A DNA stretch of 64,000 bases, from assembly GCA_004794785.1 (NCBI GenBank), contig SJOL01008757.1:257667-321666 (forward strand), read 5' to 3'. Both the position numbers and the translations under genes were made by a program. Shown one piece after another: positions 1 through 11,672 of the stretch (positions within the stretch are counted from its first letter, which is position 1; the number at the start of each line of letters is the position of its first letter). This stretch comes from Opisthorchis felineus. Lineage: Eukaryota; Platyhelminthes; Trematoda; Opisthorchiida; Opisthorchiidae. The notes below the pieces were generated by a model. That model had not been told where the DNA came from. It ran no database searches and worked only from the letters and a program-made list of their open reading frames with translations.

Positions 1-91
1 ATGACAACTAACTTATTTTACTTTTTGACTTTAAATTTTCGTGCTATACAGCGCGCTCATTGGTTGAAAGTGTTTCAATCTCGTATTTCAG

Positions 92-166
92 TCACAGAGA
101 TGCTGGTCAATGTGCTCAATATCTGTTCAGACGACGAACTGCTGTCGGATACTCCTGAGGATGAAT
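92..166 (+). CDS. Calcineurin A (PP2B catalytic subunit), internal exon
   Basis: This exon encodes VTEMLVNVLNICSDDEL followed by LSDTPEDE, the conserved stretch after the calcineurin-B-binding helix of the Ca2+/calmodulin-dependent Ser/Thr phosphatase. It is bounded by a pyrimidine-rich acceptor ending TTTCAG (to 91) and a GTGAGT donor at 167. The exon begins two bases into a Val codon, so the previous exon, upstream of the window, should end with one base. It ends one base into the next codon (phase 1), which the exon at 3128 completes. The catalytic domain is outside the window. The residues after SDDEL differ from vertebrate forms, as is usual for this loop. Identity rests on this exon and the next three being collinear with the family in order and phase. 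Symbol left blank because the organism is unknown; the vertebrate homologues are PPP3CA/B. Confidence 0.9.
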
Positions 167-414
167 GTGAGTCTCTCCATATACTGCTAATCCAACCGCA
201 CTGTTTACCCGTTGTTAGGTGTGCTTCATTCGGTTTCTTCGGGAATTCTGGCTAGTATTCTTCCACATGTTTTGGCCGCTAGTGGTAGGATTTATGGTTG
301 TTCCTCCCATGAGAACCTGTAACTTTTAGGAACAGCACTCATTTATGTTTGAAACCGAAACATTTTTTCATTTGTCCTTCCATGGGTACATTGTTTTGGT
401 GATGACTGGCTGAC

Positions 415-598
415 TGGGATGGCTCACTGCTTAGAGCGCGAATTTACTGGTCCGTGGTTAAAACCCAACCTCTGCATCTCGACTGCTCCTGTCTAGGCTT
501 GGGCAACCTGCCAGTATCCCAGCCCTCGTGCTTCCTTTGGGTGCCATGGCAGCAAGGCACCGAAAGGGTGTTACGGCCGAACGATGACTGTAATATTT
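415..598 (+). mobile_element. tRNA-derived SINE, family A, diverged copy
   Basis: It aligns along its whole length with the copy at 51495-51692. Shared blocks are TTAGAGCGCGAATTTACTGG versus GTAGAGCGCAAATTTACTGA, CTCCGCATCTCGACT, AGGCTTGGGCAACCTG and GCACCGAAAGGGTGTTAC. The box B region is eroded here (TTAAAACCCAACC), so its pol III promoter is probably dead. It ends in a T-rich ATTTTTAAGGTTATTG stretch rather than a clean tail. It lies in the sense orientation inside a calcineurin A intron. Confidence 0.8.
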
Positions 599-2529
599 TT
601 AAGGTTATTGTTATTTTTTGGTGACCACTATGATACTCCTAAGCCGTAAAAACCGTGAAAAATGTCTCGGAAGTGGCATCTTTTTGTTTCCTATTATTCA
701 AATGATAATTCAAAAAGCCTGATATTTCACGTTTTTTTCACTAGATTATATCTACACTGCGTTCTAACTTGTCTGACGGACGACTACCAAACACAGTCAG
801 AGTGAGCCTGATTAATGTTGCAGAACATCTGGCTACAACCTGACATCTTGAGCGTTGTTGTACGAATACTTTCAACTTTACCATGCATAATTTGTTTCGC
901 AAAGTTCATGAGCAGTCGTGGATCGTCCCAAGTGCATTTTTGCTGTGTTCCGCTCCAACTTTGTCAATACATGCTCTCAGAAGCGACACCTGTGAATGCA
1001 GCTGCAACGTAATCCGTCATGCTAATACACCTTCACCCTATATCAGCCATGTCAGTTTGAGCAACGAAGTCGTGTTACCGGTACAAAGTGAACATATATC
1101 GGACGAACTTTTATGGCCTATCCTACAGTAGCAACACAGTGCAGTCTCAGTGCATCTCAGAGCGACGGAGGTAAAACAGTTCCCCTTTGGGGGTTGGGAG
1201 CGGTCAGTATCGTTCTTTGTGAAAATGAAGGCAATTCAAGGTGTCTTTGCTATTCCTTGGGGATCTGTAAGAGACGAACCCGGCAATTCCTTATGAAAGC
1301 AGGCCATGTGCGGACATTCATCCGGCGTGTAGGCAACCAGTGGAGTCGTCGCAGTGGCCTAGACGGCAATAGGGTTCGGGGGCAATTACACAGCATCAGC
1401 TTACGGTAACTGTATTACTGCAGACGGCTTGAAACGGTTCGTCCCCAGACCCCACATTCCGACGTTACGAACATTGTCAAATGCCCCTACCCCTATTCCT
1501 TAGATATATACCCTTTCAGTGTGAGGTTATTTACTTTTTGTTTCGTCCTGAGTGTGATCTGGATTGCAGAACGACGACGCTGGCACATGCATCATTAGTG
1601 TGAATGAAATTTGTGTCCACCTGAGTCGTATAATAAAAACGGATTCAACAAACGCACACCTACAGGGGATCTGATTGAGTTATACCTTAGCTGCTTTTCA
1701 TCCACGCTTTGACAGTGGACAAAGTGAAGGTATACTAGATAGTGGACGAATTTGATTTATCTTATAATACACAGAAGGCCAATTTGACCGTAAGTGGCTT
1801 TTTTCCGAAATAGTTGATGGCCGACAATGGCACGTTTTTGTTACGCAGATTTGTAGTGCCAGTCAAAGTGTATATTGTTGCTCGAGCAGTAACCAAACCT
1901 TTTTTTTCTTTTTCCTGAAGTCAACTGGACTAATGCATTCGATGTGAAAATGCAGGTATTGGCGGCACACGTAATTAAAGATTATGCAACAGTGATTGTA
2001 ACGAAACGGCGGTCGATTACTTGCGTACGATAGATTGGTGGGAAAATCATTTTTGGCTCCACTGGTTTCATTCTAGTTCTTAAATAAATGCGAACAGCAA
2101 TTAATTGCCCTGAGCGATGTGGGCTGAGGAGGAGTAATTGGGAACAGTTCGATGATCTCTCCTTCCTTATGGTCACCCTATTCACTTTCGTAACTGATAG
2201 CTCGTTTATACTACCAAAACCTTTTGTGGTTCAATTGTGACACCAATCTTCAGGACCCAGGAGTGCCTCTCTTTTGAACCTTGCGTATGAGTTAGTATCG
2301 AGTTTTGGTGTAATTCCTATTATTGGCTAATTTTTCTTTCTTTAACATTGAACCATCCACCAGCAAGTTTCGAGCATCTCCTAATGAATTTCCAAATTTT
2401 GCCTGCTGTTTGGGTGTGGGTCTTCAGTAGCCGATGGACCCATGTGCCATATGCGTTGTGTCCTATAGGTGACTTTGGTTACATCGTCCACTAGGTTCCC
2501 CATTATTCCAGGTACTTTCCGACCGCAAA

Positions 2530-2710
2530 GGTGAAATATTGTCACGGGCGGTTAGGTGTTCGGAATACTAGCCTGGAGGTCGCGGGTCGGAAACCCCCTG
2601 GAGTTTTGTGAGATGTGCACTGCTGGTGATTCCCAATAAAGATGGAACAACTATACAGTGCTTCTAGGATTTTCAATGCTGATTGGCTTCACTGACAGGG
2701 CGAAATCTCC
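2530..2710 (+). mobile_element. tRNA-derived SINE, family B, copy 1
   Basis: The tRNA-like head (GTTAGGTGTTCGGAATACTAGCC, then GGTCGCGGGTCGGAAACCCC as a box B relic) is followed by a body shared with the copies at 32780-32945 and 33043-33213. Shared blocks are TGATTCCCAATAAAGATGGAAC, CTATACAGTGCTTCTAGGATTTTCA and the end CACTGACAGGGCGAAATCTCC. It is in a calcineurin A intron. Edges are approximate because no target duplication is evident. Confidence 0.75.
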
Positions 2711-3127
2711 ATCAATTATCACATGTATTTTCCGACCACAAAAATGAACTAACCCTTGTTAGTATGAACTTCCTATGTGCCAAGACGGTCTGGGTTTCTT
2801 CGGAAGAAATCAACCATTAGCTTACCAACTTCATCACACATACGGGAAACATGTTCCGACAAGTTTCTAATAGACTCATCCTCTCGCTTATCACAGCCCC
2901 AGGAACAACACGAGGTAATTTTGATTGCGTTGGGCTTCGTTTTTGTTCTCATTATCATGGATCCGTGACTCGTTTTCAACACACGGTTCTTTTCTGTTCC
3001 ATGTCATGTTGCATCAGTGATGTTTATGAGTTAGTCTTTCCCGCCCTTGTTCAGCCCTCCTTTCGTTCGAACAGCTACACAGAACGGTTGCTATCATGCA
3101 TTTTTCTTCCTGTTTTTCTTCGAACAG

Positions 3128-3209
3128 CTCAAATTACTGCTCGCAAAGACGTGATACGAAACAAAATCCGAGCAATTGGAAAGATGGCTCGCGTATTCAC
3201 TGTATTGCG
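3128..3209 (+). CDS. Calcineurin A exon: calmodulin-binding helix
   Basis: This exon encodes QITARKD followed by VIRNKIRAIGKMARVFTVLR, nearly identical to the calmodulin-binding segment of calcineurin A across animals. It is the basic amphipathic helix through which Ca2+/calmodulin relieves autoinhibition. The acceptor is TTCTTCGAACAG (to 3127) and the donor is GTAGGT at 3210. It completes the Ser codon opened by the previous exon (T + CT) and ends two bases into an Arg codon, completed by the A at 5164. The loop before the helix is short and lacks the acidic/Gly insertion of the mammalian alpha form. Of the four exons this is the most diagnostic. Confidence 0.95.
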
Positions 3210-5163
3210 GTAGGTGGTACTGATTTTAGACCGCTTTTCTGTTCGCTTCTTTATCTCCGGACCACTTCCACCCATGGTTTCGAGCGGTTTTCGGCGAAAC
3301 CTGATAGCACTACAGAGTATAATAGTCATACAGGTGTAGACTACTTCGATAATTCGAATGTCGGATGAACTGAGCGCCTCTGGGCCGCATAGTTGGTTGA
3401 GGAACATACTAAAGGAGATGTAAATTTAGGTTTTACTCGAACAGCATTTCAGTTTATAAATATATATCCAACAATATACTATATCGGTACATAGTTTTCA
3501 GACAAGTCAGTTTTGGTTTCCATTGTGTGGTTCAACTTCCTTAGTGGAGTATATGTGATCCTTTGCGTCTCCGAATACAGAAGCTGTAATATATGCTTGT
3601 TGACAGACTCCACTGGCCTTTATGCTATGCTATGCTGTCCAAATTGCCTGAGTGAAGGTTTGCATGTGTAGGGACCGCAGAATGACGGTGATAGCCTGGT
3701 GCCACTCTACCCAAGCTTCCCATTCCAATCGAGGACTTTTTAAGGTAATCGCAGTGATTGCATGGCAGGAAGGCATTAGTGCTACCACTGATGTTGACCA
3801 CCATACCGAGTTGTCCTCCCCTCTGATATCTCTGCATCTACTTTGTCTTTCTTTTTTCGTCTGGAACCAATACAACGCAACCTTCTGAAGGCGGTGTGCT
3901 TCTTACTTTTAGCTCGACTGGAACAGTCTATGGTGGAAAATTAAATCTGGAAATTTCCTGTGCAAAAGAGTTTTCAAATGGGGCACAAAGAAACACTGAT
4001 ACCGGTTCATTGGCTATAGTGTTGTAGCACCAAACCTAAGGTTACACGAGCTATACGTATACAGTCTGTTATCACGTCGGCATTAATAAGTTTTATTGAG
4101 GGGCGGTAAACAAAGTTCCCCCCGAATTTAAGACAGCTCATCGGATAGGACGCGAGCTACATGCTGGAGGGTTATGGATTCAGTCATATCATTTCTTTTG
4201 ATTTCACCGGTCTGGGTGTCGGCCGCCTAGCCTTACATTGACCAACATGCGTTCTGGTTGTGTGGGAGATGTGCACATAAAATATAGGGGTCAATAGTCT
4301 GGTATTCATGTTCTACATTAGGTAACTATCGTCAGATAGAGGCTGCCACAAAGTAGTAAATTCAAGCAACAGAGGCAGTGTTACTCAGCATCACCATAGT
4401 AGAGCATTAAGAGCCGAGCCAGACAATTACCACCATATTACGGTCTGGTTATTTTTTCCGTTCTTTCTGTCTCTCGTCACAAATCATTACCTGATTTTTG
4501 TGCGTAGAAATGACGTTTTAAGCGTTCTACTGTTGGCACAGTTAATTTTTTTGATGTGTGGTCGTGGCGTAAAACAAAGGCATACACGTACACTTATTCC
4601 GATTGAATAATTAAGTCCCGGGCACATTGATTTATGTGTTCTTTGACTCTCCCGCTGATACGCTGGCGCGCGCGGTATGTATGTTTCACGCATGAATAAA
4701 CTCAACTCAGGTACAGTTCCGAGTGCGATTGTTGTTTGAGGTACGCGTGGACCTCATGTAGTTCGTCTGTGTGTGCGTCCGCCTGACGACTGTCATATGT
4801 TTGCTGAAGACTTGAAAACACACGAAGACACCTCGTTCATAGTATGGATTTGTAAATTTTCTCTGAATAAGTTGCTGCACATAATTTAGCTTCTATAATC
4901 ATGTCTGGTGTACGAAAAATCAGCAACAATGGTGGCACCCAAATGAGCGCCCTCCTGGGCTGCTGTTGTTGTGAGCATTCGGCAAGACGATTGCGTTTGC
5001 GTATGCTTCGCTACGACAGATTGTTTATACACCCAAGATCCATTTTTGTTCACGATGCTCTGGGTGTGACCGACTAACCCCACTATCCCCACCACCTCTA
5101 CGGCTTACTCCTGGTGGACGTTTTAACTTATGTCTTTCCCATCCGAATTATTTGTCGTTGCAG
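3210..5163 (+). other. Calcineurin A intron (about 2 kb)
   Basis: GT-AG intron (GTAGGT to TTTGTCGTTGCAG). It holds a short CTATG-type direct repeat near 3615-3640. I see no further exon, SINE or other feature in it. Confidence 0.8.
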
Positions 5164-5261
5164 AGAGGAAAGCGAGACCATTTTGGAGCTCAAGGGGCTG
5201 ACTCCCACGGGTATGCTTCCCCTGGGTGCACTCGCCGGTGGTCGAGAAACAATCAAAACCG
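5164..5261 (+). CDS. Calcineurin A exon: linker after the calmodulin-binding helix
   Basis: This exon encodes [20 protein letters not shown] then [12 protein letters not shown], matching the regulatory linker after the calmodulin-binding helix, which in animals contains the invariant [11 protein letters not shown]. The acceptor is TTTGTCGTTGCAG (to 5163) and the donor GTGAGT starts at 5262. The phase is right on both sides: its first base completes Arg from the exon ending at 3209, and it ends one base into a codon, which the terminal exon at 10388 can complete to Val. This linker contributes to holding the enzyme inactive at low Ca2+. Confidence 0.93.
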
Positions 5262-8200
5262 GTGAGTCGATGTTTTTCTCTGTCTGTGGTATACACGAAT
5301 TTGCTTTCAGCTTATCTCAGGTTGCATTCTCATCCATCAATCCTGTCCAACCGAACTAATTTGTTTCGCTTTTTACGGTTACCGACATTTCGGAATCGGT
5401 CATTTTCTCGCCCCTGGTGGCTTAATCGAATGCTAATATTTTCATATGTGCAAACCAATGAAATTCATAATCAGTCTACAGAGGGTTTGTGGGAAAGGTT
5501 TCTATTCCGTTTTGGAGGATGGAGGAATGTAATAGATCTTGTCCAAGAGGTCATTCATTTATCGTATAGTTACTCCGCAAGATCACAGTTTGGAGTGTTG
5601 ATATACATGTAGTCCGTTCCAGTTTTACTACCACTTGACTCACGTGCATCTTATTTTTCTCATCACCTCGGCAAGTTACCATAATATGTACAGTATGTGG
5701 ATGCACACAAGACTCCCTCTATCTAACGGCTCTTCACGTAACAACTCTGACAAACACGTCGGTCACAAGAGTGAGGCCATGCATCACTCAGAAGGCGACT
5801 GAAAAAATCCCCATCAGATGAAGAAGCTTGATAGTAACTTATCAGCTCATGAATGTTTGCATGCTTGATTTTTATACTTAGTCTTCAGTCCATTGTATGC
5901 AACGTAGCAATCTACCCACCACCGATCATCTTTGCTATTTCTCTCTCAGAGTCCTACAATTTTGTTTCCATTGATGACTCAAGGAGGTTCTTGTTCGTGA
6001 CCGTCAGTGGAAGTATATCGTAAGGCGAATTAAAGTGTTATCTGGGAGTGTTGATGCTCGAGGCTTAGATGGGAATGCCGAAGAGAACTTTGGATAAGGT
6101 GAGGAGTATACTCTTCCGAAACGTGACAGAGAAATAACACCAGCACAGGGTGAGATTTCTCCCGAGAGACTACGACTGATACCGATTATCGTTCCTTTTT
6201 GAAGAGCATGATCACAAACGAAAAATAAATGCGAGCGGTAGATGTGGAAGGATGTACAGAGGAACATCAGTTGAAATGAGGGGGACATTCTATTAAAAGG
6301 CGTATCTCAAAGAGCCATTGCAAAACCATCGTTTTAGCACCAATCTGAGATTTCCATTGCAGTCCAACCGCGAAGACTTCCCGTTGTTTAATTTTGCAGC
6401 AGAAACAGCAGCATCGGCATCAATAACACCATTGATATTACACAATCTGTGCACCGTCTTACTTGAAACCATTGTCAGCAAGACGCTCATGGTGGCATGT
6501 AATGGGTTTATAAAAATGAGTTTGCAAACGGGGATCATGTTTTCCTCCCTTGTATTTTTTCATGCTATTGCATTAGCAATATGCAAGGTAGTAAACTAAA
6601 GTAAATGGGAATAAACAAAAACCGTGATAGGCCTACAAGATAGGTGTACAAGATGGAGAAACACGGTCAGAGACGTAAGCCAGTCTCTGATAGGTGAAAA
6701 ATGGTCACAGGTTGAGCGTGATGGGGTCCTAGTCAACTGCCAAACGGTGCGTGACGCAATTCATTTCGGATTGTCTATTGGACCGAAGCGGCGGTACCTA
6801 CTCCTCAGCTTTCCCCCCATGCTCCAGATAATCATCCAAATACATCATAGTTGCCTGACGCTGATCATCAATCCGTGGCACTAGAGCTACCGTTAGTGAT
6901 GTTTGCAATGATAAATGTGTAACCAGGAACGCGGATGCTCGTTAAAGATGATTTTATTAACTGCAACCTTCAATGACTGTCATGAGTTCCTGACAGTCCT
7001 AAACGTTATTTACTCACAAACTGAATCTACCCATGACTTCGTGGGATTTATTGAGGAAGGATTTGAGTGCCAGTGGTTTATTAGTCGCCTAGATGGCAGG
7101 GGCAGCATGCAGTTCTGCCGCTTTATTGAAGACAAGTTAAGTTATCTGCCATCCGTGTGTTACTGATTCGGGGTCAGTGATACGGTCTGCTAGGTCGACA
7201 GAGTTTTGTGTAGCCTTAAATCCGAAATCACAAGTGTGGTCTTTAAGTTGCGCTGTTGTCCATGTCCACGGAAGCCTAACCTGTGCGGTGGGATTACTTT
7301 AATATATGAGAATTTCAGAAATTCGTTCATCTTTCTGCCCTAATGGCGTAACATGTTGTTGAATCAAAGTAGCGTCTTCAGTTGGCACAATCCAGTGACT
7401 GCAGGATGTCGGATATCTGTGACGCCGTTTGTGTGTATACCTGCCTTACAACCCGTTGGATTACCGGAAGCTGAGATGTCGCCAGGTTCTTCACATATGT
7501 GCTGAAACAGTTGTGATATCAACGGTCGATTAGAACTTCGGGCCTCCCTGCTTCAAGTCTATCAGCGTGTCAAATGTGACCAACAAACAAGGAAGTTGAT
7601 ACGCAGTTGTGCGTAAAACTGCGTCTAATCCACTGAATCCAACTTCACATGTTTTTCATGGAATATCATCGATTTCTAAGGACGATGGGCCAGCCCAACC
7701 TGGTTTGTCACACTTGGAACAACAACATGCTTCTGTGTGTGGATGTTGTTGTTTCCGGCCGGTGAATTGATACCGCACTTGAAGTCTGAATGTAAACTAC
7801 TTGAGCCTAATCCCATAACGGCTTGTCAGTCTCATCTAACAAATATGCCACACCAGATAAATTCCATCGCATAATTAGCCTTTTTCTTCCTAACTAATAC
7901 CCGTTTTTCTGCGTTTACAGACAAAAGTAAATATTATCCCAGCCTAAGAACTTGGCTGGGTTCACAAGTGATACATCACGGTTTCCATCCATGCGCTATC
8001 ACTTAGTTCCCAGTTTGGCGTTCGTGATAGATAAGCTCAGTAGTGTTTGCCACCAGTTCTTCTCAGCTCTTGGGTGATCCAGATTTCACTCACTTATGAC
8101 AGCCCTTCTCCGCTCGTCAAAATTATACGGCGCACGTTAGACTTTAAAAAATTGTTGTAAATTATATCCATTGACTGTTAGTCGCAGCTTCCAGTTCTAG

Positions 8201-9439
8201 GATGGACAGCATCGTGTTTTTTTAACAAATTAGTCCATTAGAAGACTGGTCGCGATACCTATTCTCACACTGACAATCGTCTAATGCTGTCAGCTAATTG
8301 TTTTCCCGACCTGATGTAATTGTTTTTCACCAACTCAAGATATGGACCTAACAAAAAACTCTCCGACGTAAAAGCCGATATATACTAAGGTTGCCTCCCA
8401 AGCGATTTTTGTGCCGGTTTGCTTCATGAATGACTAGTTTGTTTCAAGTCGATTGGGAAACGTATAGTCAGAAGTTTGTCACAGGAGTGCACTTTAAGTT
8501 ATCCGTGCTGGCTTTTTTGTAGGAACCGCGTTTCCTGGTAGGAGCGATTCTGAGCCTACTGTTAATTTTCCTCGACGAATAAGCAAAAGCATCTTCGGAA
8601 GAAAACTTCGCTGCTCCAAACCTCGTATTTTTCACCAAAGTGCAATTTCTTGTGAACTAACGAAAGGTTATTTTTGGGTCATAATAAAAAGCACACTGTC
8701 AGACTAGAACAGATTACCGATAGAGGTTACCTGGCAGTTGGCTAGTTTCAACTTGGAAAGAATCGCCAGCAGACGTATTTTTCTAAAATAGATTCAACTA
8801 AAAAAACGAAATCGCAACATGCAATGCTGAAGTAGTGACATAAAGCAGTGGTTCACATTGAGTGAAATGCACAACAGTTTTCGTGCAATATTGAAAAACA
8901 TGTGCGAAAATTTTGTCTACGATCAACTGGCGTGGAATACCATACTTGATGCGTGCAAAAAATCCATTTTACGCTGGAAGTCGCTTGAGTAAAGTCGATT
9001 GTCAGCTCAAAGTGGCTGTTTACAGATGGTGTATGAGGGGGGAAATTTATTTCTGGTAGTACAAACAAAAGCTGCCCAAAATCTGACACCCTTTAAATAA
9101 AAATGACTTTGTTTTGGCTATTTCCGAAGTTCTCTTTTACATCAAACACCTGTTGAATTTGTCTTTGTTGAGGTGAGACTAGAGCTTCAACTCTTTCACA
9201 CTCTGGTCCACAAAGCCAGTCAGACCGAAGTGGATGTCTTTCCGACTCCCAGCGCTGCTTGTAGACTTCCGAAAAGTAACCCAAACATTGTGTATTTTTT
9301 GTGTTGGTGATCTTTTCGCACTTTGGCATAGGCCTTTGCCTGGAAGCTACTCAAAAGTATACAGACCTACCATGCTATCGGTTGTGTCAATAATACACTT
9401 ACTTTTCCGTAGGATAGCATGCTTGCTGATTTTCCTTTA

Positions 9440-9482
<43 letters not shown>

Positions 9483-10387
9483 TTGATTGTGTATGGTAGG
9501 AAACGGAACCGGATGCCTCATTTTTCGGTACGCGTTGGACACGGAAAATCTTCTCTCGAGATGCACGACTAGAAGTGATAGGGCAGATGCAATTTAGTTG
9601 TTTCCAGGCCACAAAGTACGTGTCATTTCAAGTCTGTGTTTCGTGGAGGACAGACGTGTAGAATCAATTGACCTATTAGTGTGCGTTAAAAAGTCTCCCA
9701 GTCCCAGGAGATATCATACCAATTGCTGCCTCAATCATGGCATTCAATCTCCACACACTGACCGGACAGGAATACAGTGGTCTGCCATGAGCCATTATTA
9801 GGCCAGAGGTCTAGAATTATGAACTCAACGAAGTGGTTGAAATAAGTAGTAGTAGTTGTGACTTCAAAGCCCCGCTACTTGTAAGGTTTTGTCGTGGAGA
9901 TCGGTGGACGAAGAGCAGGGTAGCGATAGTTTCAGCAGAAGCTAAAATCCTAGGTTTCAGAAGGGCCTGTCCCGTCATCTCGGCGATGAGTGCAGCCAAC
10001 TGATGATTGACCGGTACATTAAAGGGAGAGATTCAACAGACTTGTTGGTGACTGACGATTCGTGAAAAATCATTTCAACTTGTAAATGAAAATGTGGTCA
10101 TTAATGTATGCTGTCTTTATATGTTCCATTACCGTGGAAGGAAATGCACGGTTGAGAGCTTTTTACGAAATTTAAAAGGAGTAGTGCGTTCTCTGCAGTT
10201 TTGCTGCAAACAAATGTGTATTTGAAACCCTTGGGTTTCGTTGCATGGGCAGAAAAAATCATAATTTGTAGTTTCTATGCTTTCTTCATCCACGACCGCG
10301 TTGTTGTGGTATTAACGTTCGTTTTGCTTAAACTTCAACCCATAGATCATGCACGTTTTAACCCTCACTTGTTCATCTCCTTTACAG
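5262..10387 (+). other. Calcineurin A intron (about 5.1 kb)
   Basis: GT-AG intron from GTGAGT to TCATCTCCTTTACAG. It holds the (AT)17 microsatellite at 9445-9478. I looked for a small exon encoding the acidic EAIEADEAIKG-like segment that other animals have at this point and found none. The flanking exons are in compatible phase without it. An apparent open frame at 10201-10387 is intron sequence read through into the last exon. Confidence 0.75.
9445..9478. repeat. (AT)17 microsatellite
   Basis: Uninterrupted AT dinucleotide run inside the last calcineurin A intron. It is likely length-polymorphic. Confidence 0.97.
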
Positions 10388-10872
10388 TGAGCGACAACTG
10401 GACTCCGCACAAAATTCAGTGTTTCGCCGAGGCCAAAGCGATCGACAAAGTTAACGAACGGATGCCACCACATCGTGATTCCAACTCTAATCCGTGTTGG
10501 TCTTACACAGTGACACTTCCAAACGAAACAGAGCTCTCAAAAACTTCTGACTCCCATCTGAGTAGTACTGATTATACCACGGAAGATGATAATGGAGCCC
10601 TCTCGTTGACTCAGCGAAACATGCCCAGGCCCCCATCCATTTGTGAGGAACGCTCTTCAGACGATGAGGCGGATGCAATGACCTCTTTGGTTACGACCTT
10701 CGGGGACCGTGGGAGACCGGCAAGTTCAGACTCGATGGACCTTCCAGGTGGTGATAGTGTATCGGCCGGGCTCGTTAGTGTGCGTGCGTCAGGCAGTAAA
10801 ACACCAAACTCAACCATTCCGTCCCCAGTCGCCGGCTCAAGCTCTTCCTCCTCCACCACTGCAACTAAATGA
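10388..10872 (+). CDS. Calcineurin A terminal coding exon: autoinhibitory segment and Ser/Thr-rich tail
   Basis: After the acceptor TCTCCTTTACAG the exon reads SDNWTPHKIQCFAEAKAIDK then VNERMPPHRD, corresponding to the autoinhibitory peptide (family form HKI..FEEAKGLD.INERMPPRRD) that plugs the phosphatase active site. The core NERMPP is intact; FEEAKGLD has become FAEAKAID. About 130 residues follow, rich in Ser, Thr, Pro and Asp, with an SSSSSSTTATK end and a TGA at 10870. This tail is considerably longer than in vertebrate isoforms and looks disordered. The first two bases complete a Val codon from the exon ending at 5261, so direct joining is in frame. The boundary is supported because the homology starts immediately after the acceptor, while the upstream open frame shows none. 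Confidence 0.92.
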
Positions 10873-11672
10873 AGAATGCTAATGGCTAATATTTGACTTT
10901 CTTTCTTGCCTTGTGCAATAGCCGCCAGAGACACAGAAACCGTTATACTTCCTTGATTGCTTCGACAGCTTTTATATTTTTTTCTTGCTCAAAACCGTGT
11001 GTTCTGTGCCCAACACAGATTTATCACATGTGCTACGTGTGGCCGCCCCGAACTTGCAAGTCCCTAATTCTAGCCCTGTAGTGGTGGCCAATCCATTCTC
11101 AATTTAGGTTCCCTTTAAAACTAGATTGTCAGCCATGAGGTATTTTTGTCCTTTATGTCCATTATTCCTTATTGTCGTCACAGTAAAATGCCGCACCACC
11201 TTATCTTACAGGGACACCGCCACGCTGTCTGATCAACACAACTGGGCTGTTGGTTTTCGGTTCACTGTCCCTTTCCTCACTTTTATTTGAACTGGATGTC
11301 GAGTGCGGTTTTCGCCTCTGTGGAATATTACGATTTTTTCGTGTTCATGTTTCTCCGTCTGCTTGTGAACATGGTTGTTTCTCTACTGTGGGTCGGTTCA
11401 CCATCTGTTCCCTACCATCCACTCAAGGGCCGTCTCGTCTAACACATGCCAACCATAGTACAATGAACCCATCAGAACTATTCGGATTTAAACGCTCTTT
11501 TTAACTCAGATACGTTTTCTGCTCACTTTACGCTTTCATTCAACTGATCTTCAGTATCTGTGATTTCACCTATGGCCAACACGATCTCCCAAAAAGCGTA
11601 CTTCTCTGTCACTCTTTCCGACAACGCCACTGGTCAAACAATCTGTACTGCTCACATATATGAGGGAATAAA
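10873..11672 (+). other. Probable 3' untranslated region of calcineurin A
   Basis: T/C-rich sequence after the TGA without a recognisable coding frame. The end is uncertain; the first canonical AATAAA is at 11667. Confidence 0.4.
11667..11672 (+). terminator. Candidate polyadenylation signal AATAAA
   Basis: First canonical hexamer downstream of the calcineurin A stop codon (about 0.8 kb). A CT/T-rich stretch follows from about 11725. Variant hexamers closer to the stop cannot be excluded. Confidence 0.3.

Larger units (their letters stand above)
167..3127 (+). other. Calcineurin A intron (about 3 kb) with two SINEs
   Basis: GT-AG intron between the exons ending at 166 and starting at 3128. 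It contains a SINE A copy (about 415-598) and a SINE B copy (about 2530-2710). Short open frames across it have no recognisable protein similarity and no flanking splice signals that keep the calcineurin frame. Confidence 0.85.

Noticed and set aside
10201..10387. Open frame continuous with the last calcineurin exon
   Set aside because: It is intron read-through: the family similarity starts exactly after the TTTACAG acceptor at 10387 and nothing upstream resembles calcineurin.
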